NCBI RefSeq assembly: GCF_003369915.1
Contig: NC_046673.1
Coordinates: forward strand, 5,812,001-5,876,000
Length of the DNA: 64,000 bases
From: Drosophila miranda
Lineage: Eukaryota > Arthropoda > Insecta > Diptera > Drosophilidae
Direction of reading: 5' to 3'
Positions within the stretch are counted from its first letter, which is position 1. Every line of letters starts with the position of its first letter. The position numbers and the translations under genes were made by a program. Below, one piece after another: positions 53,561-64,000 of the stretch. The notes beneath the pieces were generated by a model, which had not been told where the DNA came from, made no database searches, and was given only the letters and a program-made list of their open reading frames with translations.

Positions 53561-56500
53561 TAATAGCACAGATAGGGACTTCTGGAACCTGTAAAGCTCT
53601 CAAACCACTTACTTTCCTCACAAAGTAAGTCAAGTCAATGAACGTGATAAATCTAGGTGTTTTTGATGATACGACAAGTATAAATAAAACTGTACAAAAG
53701 TGATAGTGAAGGAGTTTCGTATCATTTCATTCCTTGAATTTCATACTGTGCCCTCCCAAATACAAGACCCACAAACAGGTACTCATTTTTGCTCCCCGTC
53801 ATGTACTGTTCATGACGTTAACAGTTCCATCAGCCAGCGCCCCACAAGCCCCTTTGTGACGTTTTCTGGGTCGGCCCGTCTGGCTTAGTTATTTTTAAGG
53901 CGCTGCGACCTGAGCTCGTTTATTTATAGCTGCAGAAGGTTTTGTCCAGTAATACTTAAATCCGGAAATATATAATTTTGATTTGCTCTCTTAAAACGTC
54001 GAATGACGTCAAGGGAGGGAGGGTATTGGATGACATCGAATGAAATTTGATTGGGCTGCTACTGCGAACATAATTGGTAGCCAACGCGGGTCGGAAGAAC
54101 CACAACTAAAACTTGATAGTAAATTCTATAAATACATGTAGTACATACATACATGTGTACAGATTTAAGGGTAGCATTCTTTATACGGTGTAAGCGGGAT
54201 CGGTATTTTTTTCGCACAATTTTGTTTGTGCGATATACAATATAATAGCCTTTTGATAAATAAATCGTTGTAACCATGCTGGACGAACAAAAAATTAGAA
54301 TGGCTTGCCTTGGACCGTTCTGAATGAAAGTGGATCCCCGACATGAGACACTTTCTCGATGTCCGACCTTCTCTCTTTCAATTTCCCTGGGGCAATCCAC
54401 AATCCACAATCCAATCCAATCCAATCCCCAGTCGCATTCATTCGCATTTAGGTGCCCCCAACAGGCATTGATCTTGACCTTTGGTCGAATTAGAATTCCG
54501 ATTGGAAAGCGAATGGAAAATCATTCGATGAGATGCAGCTTCTAGCAGCTGCTGCTGCAGCTATTACAATTTCTGTTTATTTACTTGCTCATTTAATTGT
54601 GGCAATTAAAGATGATAATTGCTCGTTTGCTTTAGTTTCGCCGGCTTTCTTCGACTGCTTTGCCGACCCGAGCAGTTGGCCGGTCTGAGCTTCCTCGGAA
54701 AAACAAATCTGACGATCATCAATTATATTCTCAAGCTGTATTCTGGCGTTTTGAATAGTGCCTCACCTACTCCATCACTGCAACCCACAGCCCCCATTAC
54801 CGCATCGCACCGCATCGCAGTTCCCATCTATCTATCCGATTTTGAAGTGCCTGAAATGTTAAATGATTTCAATTTTCACCATTAAGACAAGCCTACAAAT
54901 GGCCGACAAATTATGCCGTGCACGTTGAGCTGTGGCTCTTAGACGTGTATCTCGATCTCAGCTCAACTTCCCCCTCGTTTTTTTTTGTATCTATGTATAT
55001 TTATATCTAAGGCAGCAGCACGCCGAGAAGCAGCTACAGCTGAAATAAATACTCTATAGAAATATACGTAAATAAAATTTATTGTGAAAATATATGTACA
55101 TATATGAATACACCCATATACTCCTCCCACACACTGTCCGCTCTCGATTGGACAGACCCCTGAGGAATTCCATCAGCTACATATCTCCAACATAAGACGG
55201 AGAGGCCTCGTCTCCAGACTAGCCGAGCGACATATCCCCGTGAGCTATGATCCGTCCGATCAAGCTGTCACCCTACGACTAGACACTGATTATACAGACG
55301 CCACTTGGGTAATTACTCAACCCGACTCGACTTAATGAAAACTGTACTTCGCCGTGCTTCCCCCGTACCAGAATCCCACTCCCAATCAAACTGAAGTGTT
55401 TTCGAAACGAAACTAAACTAAAACTAGACTTATAAAACATACAATTCGCTGAGTGTGGATCGTGACGGGTAGTTACGCTGCGAAAATACAACGGGTATAT
55501 TTTGTTGTACAATTTTAGTCCCATTGATTTGTTGACTTTAAAGTTTTTCAATTGAACTACACTTAGAGAACAATTATTCCTGAAATGTTTTGTCTAATCC
55601 AACTGAAAACATACACAAAAGGTATACATACATATACATATATCGTTGTCCCTTCCTCTAAACATAAACATTTAAAGGAATTTTTGCCATTTCGAAGAGA
55701 GTAAACCGAGTCAACTGGATAAACTGAACAGTCGATCGCGAGTCTCTATTACATTAAAGAGATCGGATGAACTGAAATCAGTGACACTTGAGTTGGGATT
55801 GGTATTTCGTAGTCTCGAAGCTCTCACTGATCTTTGAGCTTTCATGGGTCTAGTCTGACATTTCTCCCATTAGCTACAATCTTTCCTGAGGAATTTCTTC
55901 AGTTCTAACAAATTATCTGTAGGGCTGAGTTTTTATTCCTTATTTTTTCGACTCTAACTGAACTTTGGACATAATGTATCTTCATAGTATGCACTCGTAC
56001 GCATCCATAGGTCTGTACGTGTCATACGTATGTACATATGTATGCACATACGTATGTACGTGGGTCTTAATGTTCGATCGTTATATTTAGTATCCTTAAC
56101 TGCCCAGAGCATGACAATTTAAAGCTCGCATCACGAACGTCTGCGACTGGGCGGCAACCGCAAATGCGACTTTCAGGCAATTATTTATTCAGGTAAATCC
56201 CTCGCTTAAATACACCGTCAAAGAAAAAAGAAGCACAAAAAAGCCCCAAATGAGGGATCAGAGAAATGAAATACGGAATAACACAGGAAAGGCCGACAGT
56301 ATTTTGCTGGGAAATAGCGAAATATATAACTTTTTTGGGAGGACTAGAAAATATACAATAAAAAAAAGATTGAATTTTCTCCAGCAAGTATGGAATTATC
56401 CAATATTTGCGGCTTTTTCTCGGTTCATCGTCCTCCTCCAGGGTCACAGTAAGAGCCGGCAATCCCACAGTTAATACATTTCCCTCTTACTTTCAAAAAT

Positions 56501-58209
56501 AGTTTGAATTTGCAACAAATCTAATTTAAGGCTTAAGGCTAAAATAATAAAAATAGCCGTGAATCCCCGGCCGATTTATGGGCTGATCTGGTTTGGAAAG
56601 TGCTACGTGCAAGACACACGTATGCCCCAACAGATCACTGAGTATATGTGTATTTAAATACATATGTTACAGTTATCGTAAATCCCGAGGGATATGTGGT
56701 TAAACAGAATGTGAACAATTCGCGATGATGAATGGGCGTGTGGAACTGTATCGTAAATTTCGAAGTGCAAATATCGATAAAGTATCTAAATACCTGTTAA
56801 AGGTCGCCCCAGTTCATTCTCTGACTCGGTGCCACGAGAGAGCGATCGCGAACGCTATTCATGTTCTAATGATAATTCCTGCACTCCGATCGTCCCCATT
56901 CCACCCAATCACCAATATTCTAGCTATTTCCGTCCGTTGAATATATTTCTCTCTCCCTATCATGTATATTCTGAGTCGGAAACCCTTCTACCCTCTACAT
57001 GAATTTGATTTACGCCTATTCTCTTCGAGTATCGGGTACTAGGTATGGTATTAGGTACTCAAAATGATATTTTTCTAGATAGGTATGCCAGAAAAATTTG
57101 ATATTTTCATATCGGAAAACGATATAAAAAATGTGTTTATGAAATGTGTGATGATGAAGATGATCTTTGCTAGTTTGAAATAAGATCATGAACGTCGGAA
57201 TATGACGATGAGCGAACGAGACTCTCTAGTCAGAAGAAAAACCCCCCGGATGGGATCAATTGACGAATATTCGAGAGGCATAGACATAGCAAAGTAAAAA
57301 ATGGTTAAGAGCTACGTTAACTGCTTTACGCTAGATAAGAAATCAGTTCTAGTCAATGCTTAGAAGATAATTTACGGGGGCGCGGCTGCTTTGTTGACTG
57401 CATGAAAAATAGGGTGCAATAAAGCATAGATAAATATATAGGTATAGACATATAGACATAGTATAAGTGGAATCCATCACGAGGACACAGTGCAATGCAT
57501 GGTTTTTTCATAGGGACTTGACATAACTTGAAGTGTAGTGCAATGCGAGCTGTTTTTTACTTCATTTTTAATTTCGTTCTAAGAAGGAAAGGAATGATTA
57601 AACACGTTTAAATCAACTATTTCCAATCAGACAATAAACAAGTATATATGGAAAGTAAAGGTAACTGTGTGAATGTATAATAACCGTATTCCTTAGCCAA
57701 AAGTAGTATCGTTTCAGGGATTAAAAGTGACCGGATTCTCGCGTATTAATGTAGCTAGTAGCGCAGTTTCGTCTTTTAAGACCCTACTTACCTTTTGGGC
57801 CATTCCAGCCCCTTCTCTAAAAATTATTGATCAATCAAAATGTATAATTACATATGTATAGATCTTGCGAAAACATATGTTATCTTTATAAGCTCACAGC
57901 TGGTCCAATATCGATAAAAGATTAAAAAAAAAAAGTGTCGATAGTCCGGATATTTTATTGGTAATGGAATCCATCATTTCGATGTTCGAGTCCTTCTCTC
58001 ATCGCGAGTAGTGCGAAGAGAGGGGGCAGCTGAGGAGCACGTGCTCGGCGTCTTCAAATTACCTCAGGTCTACCTTAAATTCTCCAGGTTTCATAATTTT
58101 CGTGTGTATTTCTGTTTCTGTTTCACTTCCAGCGAAAAACCGATGACGAAACGATGCAAAATGGTAAACAAAAAAAAATAGTTAAACTTCGTCATAAAAG
58201 CTCATTCCA
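53561..58209 (+). other. csw intron, mostly unrecognised
   Basis: Many short AT-rich frames, none convincing except a coding-like stretch at 55111-55335 (see findings). Palindromic CATACGTATGTACATATG-type runs at about 56023-56061. A DINE outer-end scrap (GAGTATCGGGTACTAGGTAT) near 57028-57047. Isolated TATCGAT-like sites near 57908. Confidence 0.4.
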
Positions 58210-58233
58210 GGGGGGGGGGGGGGGGGGGGGGGG
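58210..58233 (+). repeat. Homopolymer run of 24 G
   Basis: Second long G run in the window, preceded by CTCATTCCA and followed by TGAGACG. Confidence 0.85.
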
Positions 58234-59485
58234 TGAGACGTGTGGAGGTGTATCTAAGATCGCACTTCGGATCGATGGGGCAGTCGCACGTCGTCCAATT
58301 TTGCTGGTGAAAAAAATGCGTGGCACGTCCGCTCCTCTGACGTCTGTGCTGTAAGAGAGCTAGGCCAGCACTAGTGCCATCTCTTTCGCTCGCCACCTCA
58401 GCCCCTCCCCTGCTCCTTTCTTGCCTAAATGGCCGTCACAATTGTGTTGTTCGGTTTCAATTTCATTTCCGCTGGCAGGCAATGTACTGTGCTTAAAGCT
58501 TCGTCTTACAAGCCAACACACATCAAGAAATTACCATTTTTAGATTCGAATTAATTCTCTGCTTGCCTTTCGAAGCATATACAGATACATACATACATAT
58601 GTATGTATGTATATTCAGAATCTGATTCGGATTCTGATTGCGGGGAGGGTGATTCATCGGGAGTGTGTAACAAGACAGTTACAGTCATCACTCATAAGCA
58701 TCAAGCACAAGGTGGCTGGACAGTTAAAGTGCAGGCCGTGCTCTCACACTTTCTAGACAACTTTCAACAAGCAAGCAGTTTAGTTAGCCTTTCAAATAGC
58801 CTGACAAATGCTGCAGTGCACGCAAGCAGTGCGATAAGCAGGAAAGAGCATGTCTCCACACCCACACCCGCACTCACACCCACACCACAGCCAAACACTT
58901 TGACTTTTGGAACGTATTTTGTTTTGCACATTGAAAAAAAAACCCAACAAACAACAACCCCTAACAACGACAGGGCAACGATCAGCGGCATGGGGCGGAG
59001 GAGCTGTGGATGAGGAAGGGTTAGCCCGCGCTGCGGTGATTTAAAACAAAAGCGCTGGACACAGCCAGGGAAGATTCATTCATACCCAAGCCCGAGTGCG
59101 AGTGCGAGCGGTTAGAACACTCACCAACTCAATTCAAGCGATCTCCAACAGCAGAGTGTGCGAGGAGAGACAAGAGCAGATACAAAGAGCGACGCAGCGA
59201 CGCAGCGACGCAGCGACGGAGAGCGAGGTGTCAGAGCAACGCAGCAGAGACAACGTCAAGAACGAGGCAAAAAGCTTTAGACCCAGCAGCTGGAGCTTCA
59301 TTCTCGAGTTGCGGTTCAACGGTTTAGCACACGCACAACAAGCAAGAAGCCGACAGCATCGGCAGCAAGCGTAAAGTACTGTACAAATCGTGTTCGTTGT
59401 GTAAAGATCGGTGAAGCAGTCCAAGCAGTTTAGTGGAGCGGCTAAATTTTGCAATCCCAGTAAAGTGAATTTCCTGCCGCGAATT

Positions 59486-59674
59486 ATGCCTTCGGCCACA
59501 TTTGTCCTCGAACATTTGATGGCGGCACAAACTCGTCTGGACGAGGCCCACAGAGCAACACCAGCGGCTCCCACATCCGCATCCACCTCCACAGCTTTGG
59601 CCACTCAAGCAACGAGCAAAGTCGATTCGTATCAGAAGAAATTGTTATTGGCTTTGAAGAAAATTGTGCAATAA
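59486..59674 (+). CDS. Candidate upstream ORF in csw alternative leader (62 aa)
   Basis: ATG-started frame MPSATFVLEHLMAAQTRLDE with an Ala/Thr/Ser middle and a Lys-rich end (SYQKKLLLALKKIVQ). It sits between a purine-rich, 5'-UTR-like stretch (59100-59400, with GACGCAGC tandems near 59192-59220) and the csw-type exon at 60019. It could be a regulatory upstream ORF, the start of another isoform, or chance. Confidence 0.35.
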   Translation: MPSATFVLEHLMAAQTRLDEAHRATPAAPTSASTSTALATQATSKVDSYQKKLLLALKKIVQ

Positions 59675-60018
59675 ACAGAAGCAAACTCCATTCGAGAATA
59701 CATGCATTTTTCCCCTTTATCAAACTGACTAATATAAATAGTAAAAAAGCTAAACAAACCGAAAACAAATAAAAAACAAACATGAACAAGAACAAGAATT
59801 CTAGTTTTACATCGGTGTGCAACTAGTTACATAAAAAAAAGAAATAAAAATAGTCATTTAAAAAAACCCCCAACAACAGCAGAAACAACAACAGTCGACG
59901 CGTTATTCCACTGTGGAAATTTTCAGTGCCTGTTCGAATATTACAATATCGTTTTTTTCCTGTGTACCTTTTTTTAGTTTGTGTAGGGAAAGTGCTCAGG
60001 CGGCAAAGACACGGCAAG

Positions 60019-60692
60019 ATGCTGTTCAACAAATGCCTGGAAAAGCTGTCCAGCTCGCTGGGAAATGTTGTCAACCAAAAATTACAAGAGAAACAAGTCT
60101 ACAGCCATAATAATAATAATAATAACAGTTTTAATAATAACTATATTAATAACAAAAACAACAACGTATACAATAAAAAACGAAACTTTGAGTACGAGCG
60201 GGCCATTCAGGCGCATTACGGAAGTGCCGGAGGATGCGGAGACGGAGATAGGCACAGGGAGAGGGTCAGAGACAGACCCAAGTCCAAATCGGGCAAATGC
60301 CGAATGTCTAAGGCAACCACACCACCTGCACCTGCACCTGCAACAGGAACAGCCACAACAGCAACAACCACAGCAAGCACTACAATGGGGAGTCGCGAGT
60401 GCATGAGCCACGATGAGCTGGCTCTGATCATCAGGGGCCATACCAACAACCACCACCAGCTAAATAGACGGCGTCCGGTCTCGGCCCAGGCGTCATCGGC
60501 GCCCTCTGCCTCCACATCCACCGAATCCCTGCACCGACTGACCCCACCAAATTTGGTGGCCTCCTATCCCGCCACACCCACCTCCTGGTCGAGCGCACCT
60601 CCACAGTTTCCAGCGGGCCTCGGCAGCGGCACCTGCTCCACCAGCACCTTGGTGCTGCTGGCCCACATGCGCGTCCAGCTTTATGGATACAC
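60019..60692 (+). CDS. csw: Candidate alternative first coding exon of csw
   Basis: ATG (AAGATGC context) opens MLFNKCLEKLSSSLGNVVNQ, then Asn-rich, basic (HRERVRDRPKSKSGKCRMSK), Thr/Ala-rich and Ser/Pro-rich segments. It ends at a strong donor (ACAC|GTAAGT) in phase 2. The last csw SH2 exon at 47328 also ends in phase 2, so both could join the same next acceptor. The frame is open for 224 codons and has fly-like codon use, mostly in the second half. Same strand as csw and inside its probable intron. A protein made this way would start with this segment in place of the first SH2 domain. I vaguely recall csw isoforms with other N-termini, but the link here rests on strand, position and phase. 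Confidence 0.6.
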
Positions 60693-62818
60693 GTAAGTGC
60701 GGAGAAATGGCCTGTGAAACGCGATTAACTTATTTGAGGCGCGTGCGAAAGTGAATTTTAATGATTCCCAAAGTGGGGGTGGGACGGAGCTGGCAGATAC
60801 GAATTTTCAGATACCACTTACCACTTATGTGCTGATTTGGGGGAGTTTTGATATTAAGAGACGCTCTTTGTCTATTCAAAGCAGTTCAAGCAGGAAGAAA
60901 TGAATGAGTGTAAGCCTAAGCAGTTCGCTGAGGTTCGAAATGTGTAAAAGCAATCGCAATCGAGTTCAAGTAAAGGAGCAAAGCAGATAAAGAATACTAG
61001 GCGTTAAGGTCATATACTGATAGAATCGAATGAAATGGAATTGTAGTAAAAGAGAGGTATAGCAGCTCATGAGAGAGTTGGGATAGAACCAAAGACGGCC
61101 GTCAAGATAATTTACACGAATAAGGCAAAAGAATGAATGAGTATGGCAGGCAAAGTTGGAGTATATTTAACTAAAGCATTAACGATCAAGAAAACAGAAA
61201 CAGAAAAGCAAACGCGACATTCCCCCATCCCAATCATCTGTGGATGTGTGAGCGGAGTACCAAATGAGTCGAGACTCTTTGGGCAACCTCCCCTCATTAG
61301 CATTAGCCCTAATAAGGTGGCCTATCACACACAGTTGAAGCCACTCCAAAAAAACAAAAAACAAAAACCACATAAACATCACAACGCAAATTGTCATGTG
61401 CTGTGCTCAAAATTGCCACGCAAATTGAGTAAATATTTACGCACAGAATTCAACAACAAAAACAACATACATAGATCGTGGAGAGGAAAAAAGTCGTCAA
61501 TTTGCAATTTAATAATTATGAACGAGTGCTCCCCGTGGAGAGGGAAGGGGAATAAGTGACAGAGTCAGAGATAGAGATAGAGACAGAGCCATGTCTCTTC
61601 TTACATATATTGAATGTGACCACTTTTTGTGCTATCTGGACTCCCGCACTCACGTATTCAATTCCAAGTTATTTTATTTAGAGTTTCGCATTGGATTGTT
61701 TGGATATATTGGGTCCAAAATGGAACCACAGAGATTAGGGCTAATAGTATGGGGTACTGCCCTATTTCAGAGCGATCGAGGGAGCTTTGTTGGAGAGATT
61801 CTTCTCTTATCTGCAACCGTCCAAATGTTTGGCCTGTGTCAGTCATTCGTCCCAGATTCCATTCCACTTCTTAACTTTACTTTAGTCCCGGGCTCTGTCT
61901 CGGTCTCTGTTTTTGTGCGGGTTATCTAAGATTGGTAAAATCGCAAATTTCCCGGGAATTTACATATATATGTCTGTGCAAATTTATATATACATATACA
62001 CCTTGTGTACTCGTAAATTCTCCTATTTTTCGGAGCTGAATTTGGGTTTGGGTTTGGTTTATGTACAAATGAATTCCACTTTCTATATTGGCATACGATA
62101 TTGATTATGTTCTTAACTAGTTTTGTTTTTCCGGGGTTCTCTGGCAAACGATAATTATGCACAGTGTACCTTTTTCCGAACAAACCTCCTTTTCCACCTT
62201 GGCAAGCTCTATCGTTACCCTGTTTTAATCCTATTATTCTATCTTGGCTTATATTGCTGTATTCGTCTGCCATCCATCATTAAATCGATAGCTATTCTTG
62301 ATCCTCGTTCCGATAGTCGTATTTAATTCCATTCCCTTCGTATCACATCTCCAACTCTACATCATCCCATTCTCATCCTAACTCTTTCCGACTGCGTATC
62401 GACTGGTTTGCTTTTGTCCTTTGTTTTCACGTTATTTCTTGATTTTTTTTCAATATATGTCCCGCATACAATTGGTTTTCGAGCTGCTTTGCCTCCGAGA
62501 TGATTTGTGAGGCATCTTGCCTTTTTCCATTGCACAATATATACAGTTTAATTGTGCAAATTAATTCGAAGAGCTCGGTCAAAGAGCTTGGCTGACATGG
62601 AAATGGCCTGTAGGAAGAGGGTATACCGAGGTAAAAGCCCCAGACAGCTCTCCAACTTCTCCGAGAAGCAGCTAAGCGAGAACAAGAAGGTCGCTGACTG
62701 CAACAGCAGCTACATATGTACAGCTATGTTTCCACTCCATGAACTGCTTGCGAGCTAGCAGTTGGGCTGGCTAGAGTGCAGGGGTAGGCATGAGCCAACA
62801 GTTAACTTCCAGTCTAAA
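60693..62818 (+). other. Intron sequence after the candidate csw exon
   Basis: No supported gene. AT-rich with scattered short frames. Confidence 0.4.
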
Positions 62819-62881
62819 GGCGCGCGCACACTAGTACGCTCGGAGCATTTAGAACAGTTTTCTATACAGTGTGCGCGCGCC
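62819..62881. repeat. 14-bp perfect inverted repeat, GC-rich
   Basis: GGCGCGCGCACACT (62819-62832) and its exact complement (62868-62881) enclose 35 bases. The arms extend as AAAGG/CCCTTT with a two-base offset. Forty bases on, CGAGCCG-GCTT-CGGCTCG (62923-62940) makes a second hairpin. Confidence 0.7.
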
Positions 62882-62940
62882 CCTTTGAGTCAGTGTCACA
62901 GTCAGAGCTGATTAAATGAAGGCGAGCCGGCTTCGGCTCG

Positions 62941-64000
62941 ACTTCACTCTTTTGTTCCCCTCCCAGCAACCCGTTTCTCTGACGCCTTTCCGAGGTGCGT
63001 TGGCACACAAAAAAGAAACAAACCTGTGACAAAAGTCATGAAATTATATAATAAGCACAATATTCATACTAAGATTCACAATGTATGCATACATATGTTT
63101 TGCATATGTATTTATTTATGTATATGTATGTATATAAATACATGAAATCTGTTTGTTGACCTTAGGCGGCGCTTTCATGAATGGGCCGCAGCTTCCTTCG
63201 TTTGTAAATATTGTGGTCGTTACTTCTGTCACTGTAAGTGTAACTGTAAGTGAACCAAAAAGTTGTGAAATTCACTGACGTACTTGAAGATACTCGTATA
63301 TGCACATCATATGCATCTGGGTATTTTTGTCGGCTGTCATTTACTCAGTCGCCAGTCAGTCGGTCCGATTTAAATCGAGTTGAGGGCCGTAAATATTTTT
63401 TGTGTGTGTTATCGTCACAATGCTAAAAGTAAAGATCTACAGAAATATGGGCGGATCGGATCAGATCAAATAAGAGCCCGCCGGGCCATTGATCGGAGGC
63501 GAGTCCTTTTCGAAATGCTCCGAAAAAAACAAACACACGTCACGGGTGACTCTGAAAGCTTTTTTTCGGCAGAAATTGTATCTGCCAACAATACTTCGTT
63601 ACTATGGAGGAAAATGATTTGCAAAGTCATAAAAGAAAACTCTGCATCATTTCCTTGCGACAGCTTTTAAGCTCAGAGAAGCTAACAGATCATCTCTCAA
63701 CTCAGCTGGCAGTATGCGCGCCCAGCCCAAAAAGCTCAGATCGAAAACTGAAAGCTTCCCTAGCTCAAGCGCGTTTCGGCCCCTCTTTCAGCGCGAGGCC
63801 TAAGAAATGTGCTAATCTAGAAGAATGCGCAGTTCATAAACAATCGCGATATTCGTTTGGCAAGAACGAAAATTTAGATACATTACCTTTGGCCCCATGG
63901 ATACTGTCCAATGAACTACTTTATAATCTTCAAGCAGGACATCATCTTGACCATTGACCAAGCAGACTCGCTTCTCTGATAGAAGCTTTCAAAGGCAGTA
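62941..64000. other. Right edge, two uncertain small frames
   Basis: A 117-codon ATG frame (63604-63957, MEENDLQSHKRK... ending AGHHLDH) and an ATG-less frame (63380-63670) overlap on the plus strand. Neither matches a family I know. CATATG/ATGTATAT palindromes near 63082-63130. Probably still csw intron. Confidence 0.35.

Noticed and set aside
58603-59013. 136-codon frame before the csw-type leader
   Set aside because: Starts in microsatellite DNA and runs through CA-rich and A-rich low-complexity sequence; not protein-like.

Overview
The window is Drosophila nuclear DNA. The evidence is short introns with GT/AG borders, CAAAATG-type start contexts, fly core-promoter motifs, DINE-1/mini-me elements and a LOA-clade retrotransposon. 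Every recognised gene is, to my knowledge, X-linked in D. melanogaster, so this is probably Muller element A. The Bilbo-like LOA element and the ISY-like form of the DINE elements point to the obscura group (D. pseudoobscura, miranda, subobscura and relatives); that placement is inference.

Layout: 1-628 is the 3' part of RpS6 (+). 629-3964 is gene-poor and holds a DINE element (1294-2361). p115 (-, 3965-6466) diverges from an ADGRA-type adhesion GPCR (+, 6986-12717). Then come dimethylargininase (-, 14216-15235), a tract of diverged repeats carrying housekeeping promoter motifs (15575-16600) and Cyclin L (+, 17084-18828). A compact group follows: a DRAM-family membrane protein (-), Rtca (+) and the tRNA m7G methyltransferase (-). 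24254-29833 is an almost complete LOA-clade LINE (-) with an 8-bp target-site duplication. Unc-76 (+, 30926-43215) has a 10.3-kb first intron full of transposon debris. A small unknown ORF (45611-46012, -) diverges from corkscrew (csw, + from 46378). Only the csw exons for the first SH2 domain are present. From 47329 to the right edge is probably csw intron; it holds a second, inverted DINE copy, a dead R1-like LINE and a large candidate alternative first exon of csw (60019-60692).

Functionally these are mostly housekeeping and signalling genes: ribosome (RpS6), ER-Golgi tethering (p115), splicing and transcription (CycL), RNA and tRNA processing (Rtca, Mettl1), kinesin cargo adaptor (Unc-76) and receptor tyrosine kinase signalling (csw). 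They do not form one pathway. The observations I rate highest are the csw alternative exon whose splice phase would bypass the first SH2 domain, a dispersed repeat that places the same Motif 6/DRE/Motif 1 promoter block before two unrelated genes, and paired inverted DINE copies with GA-rich tracts on a probable X chromosome. I found no CRISPR array and no tRNA or rRNA gene that I could support.
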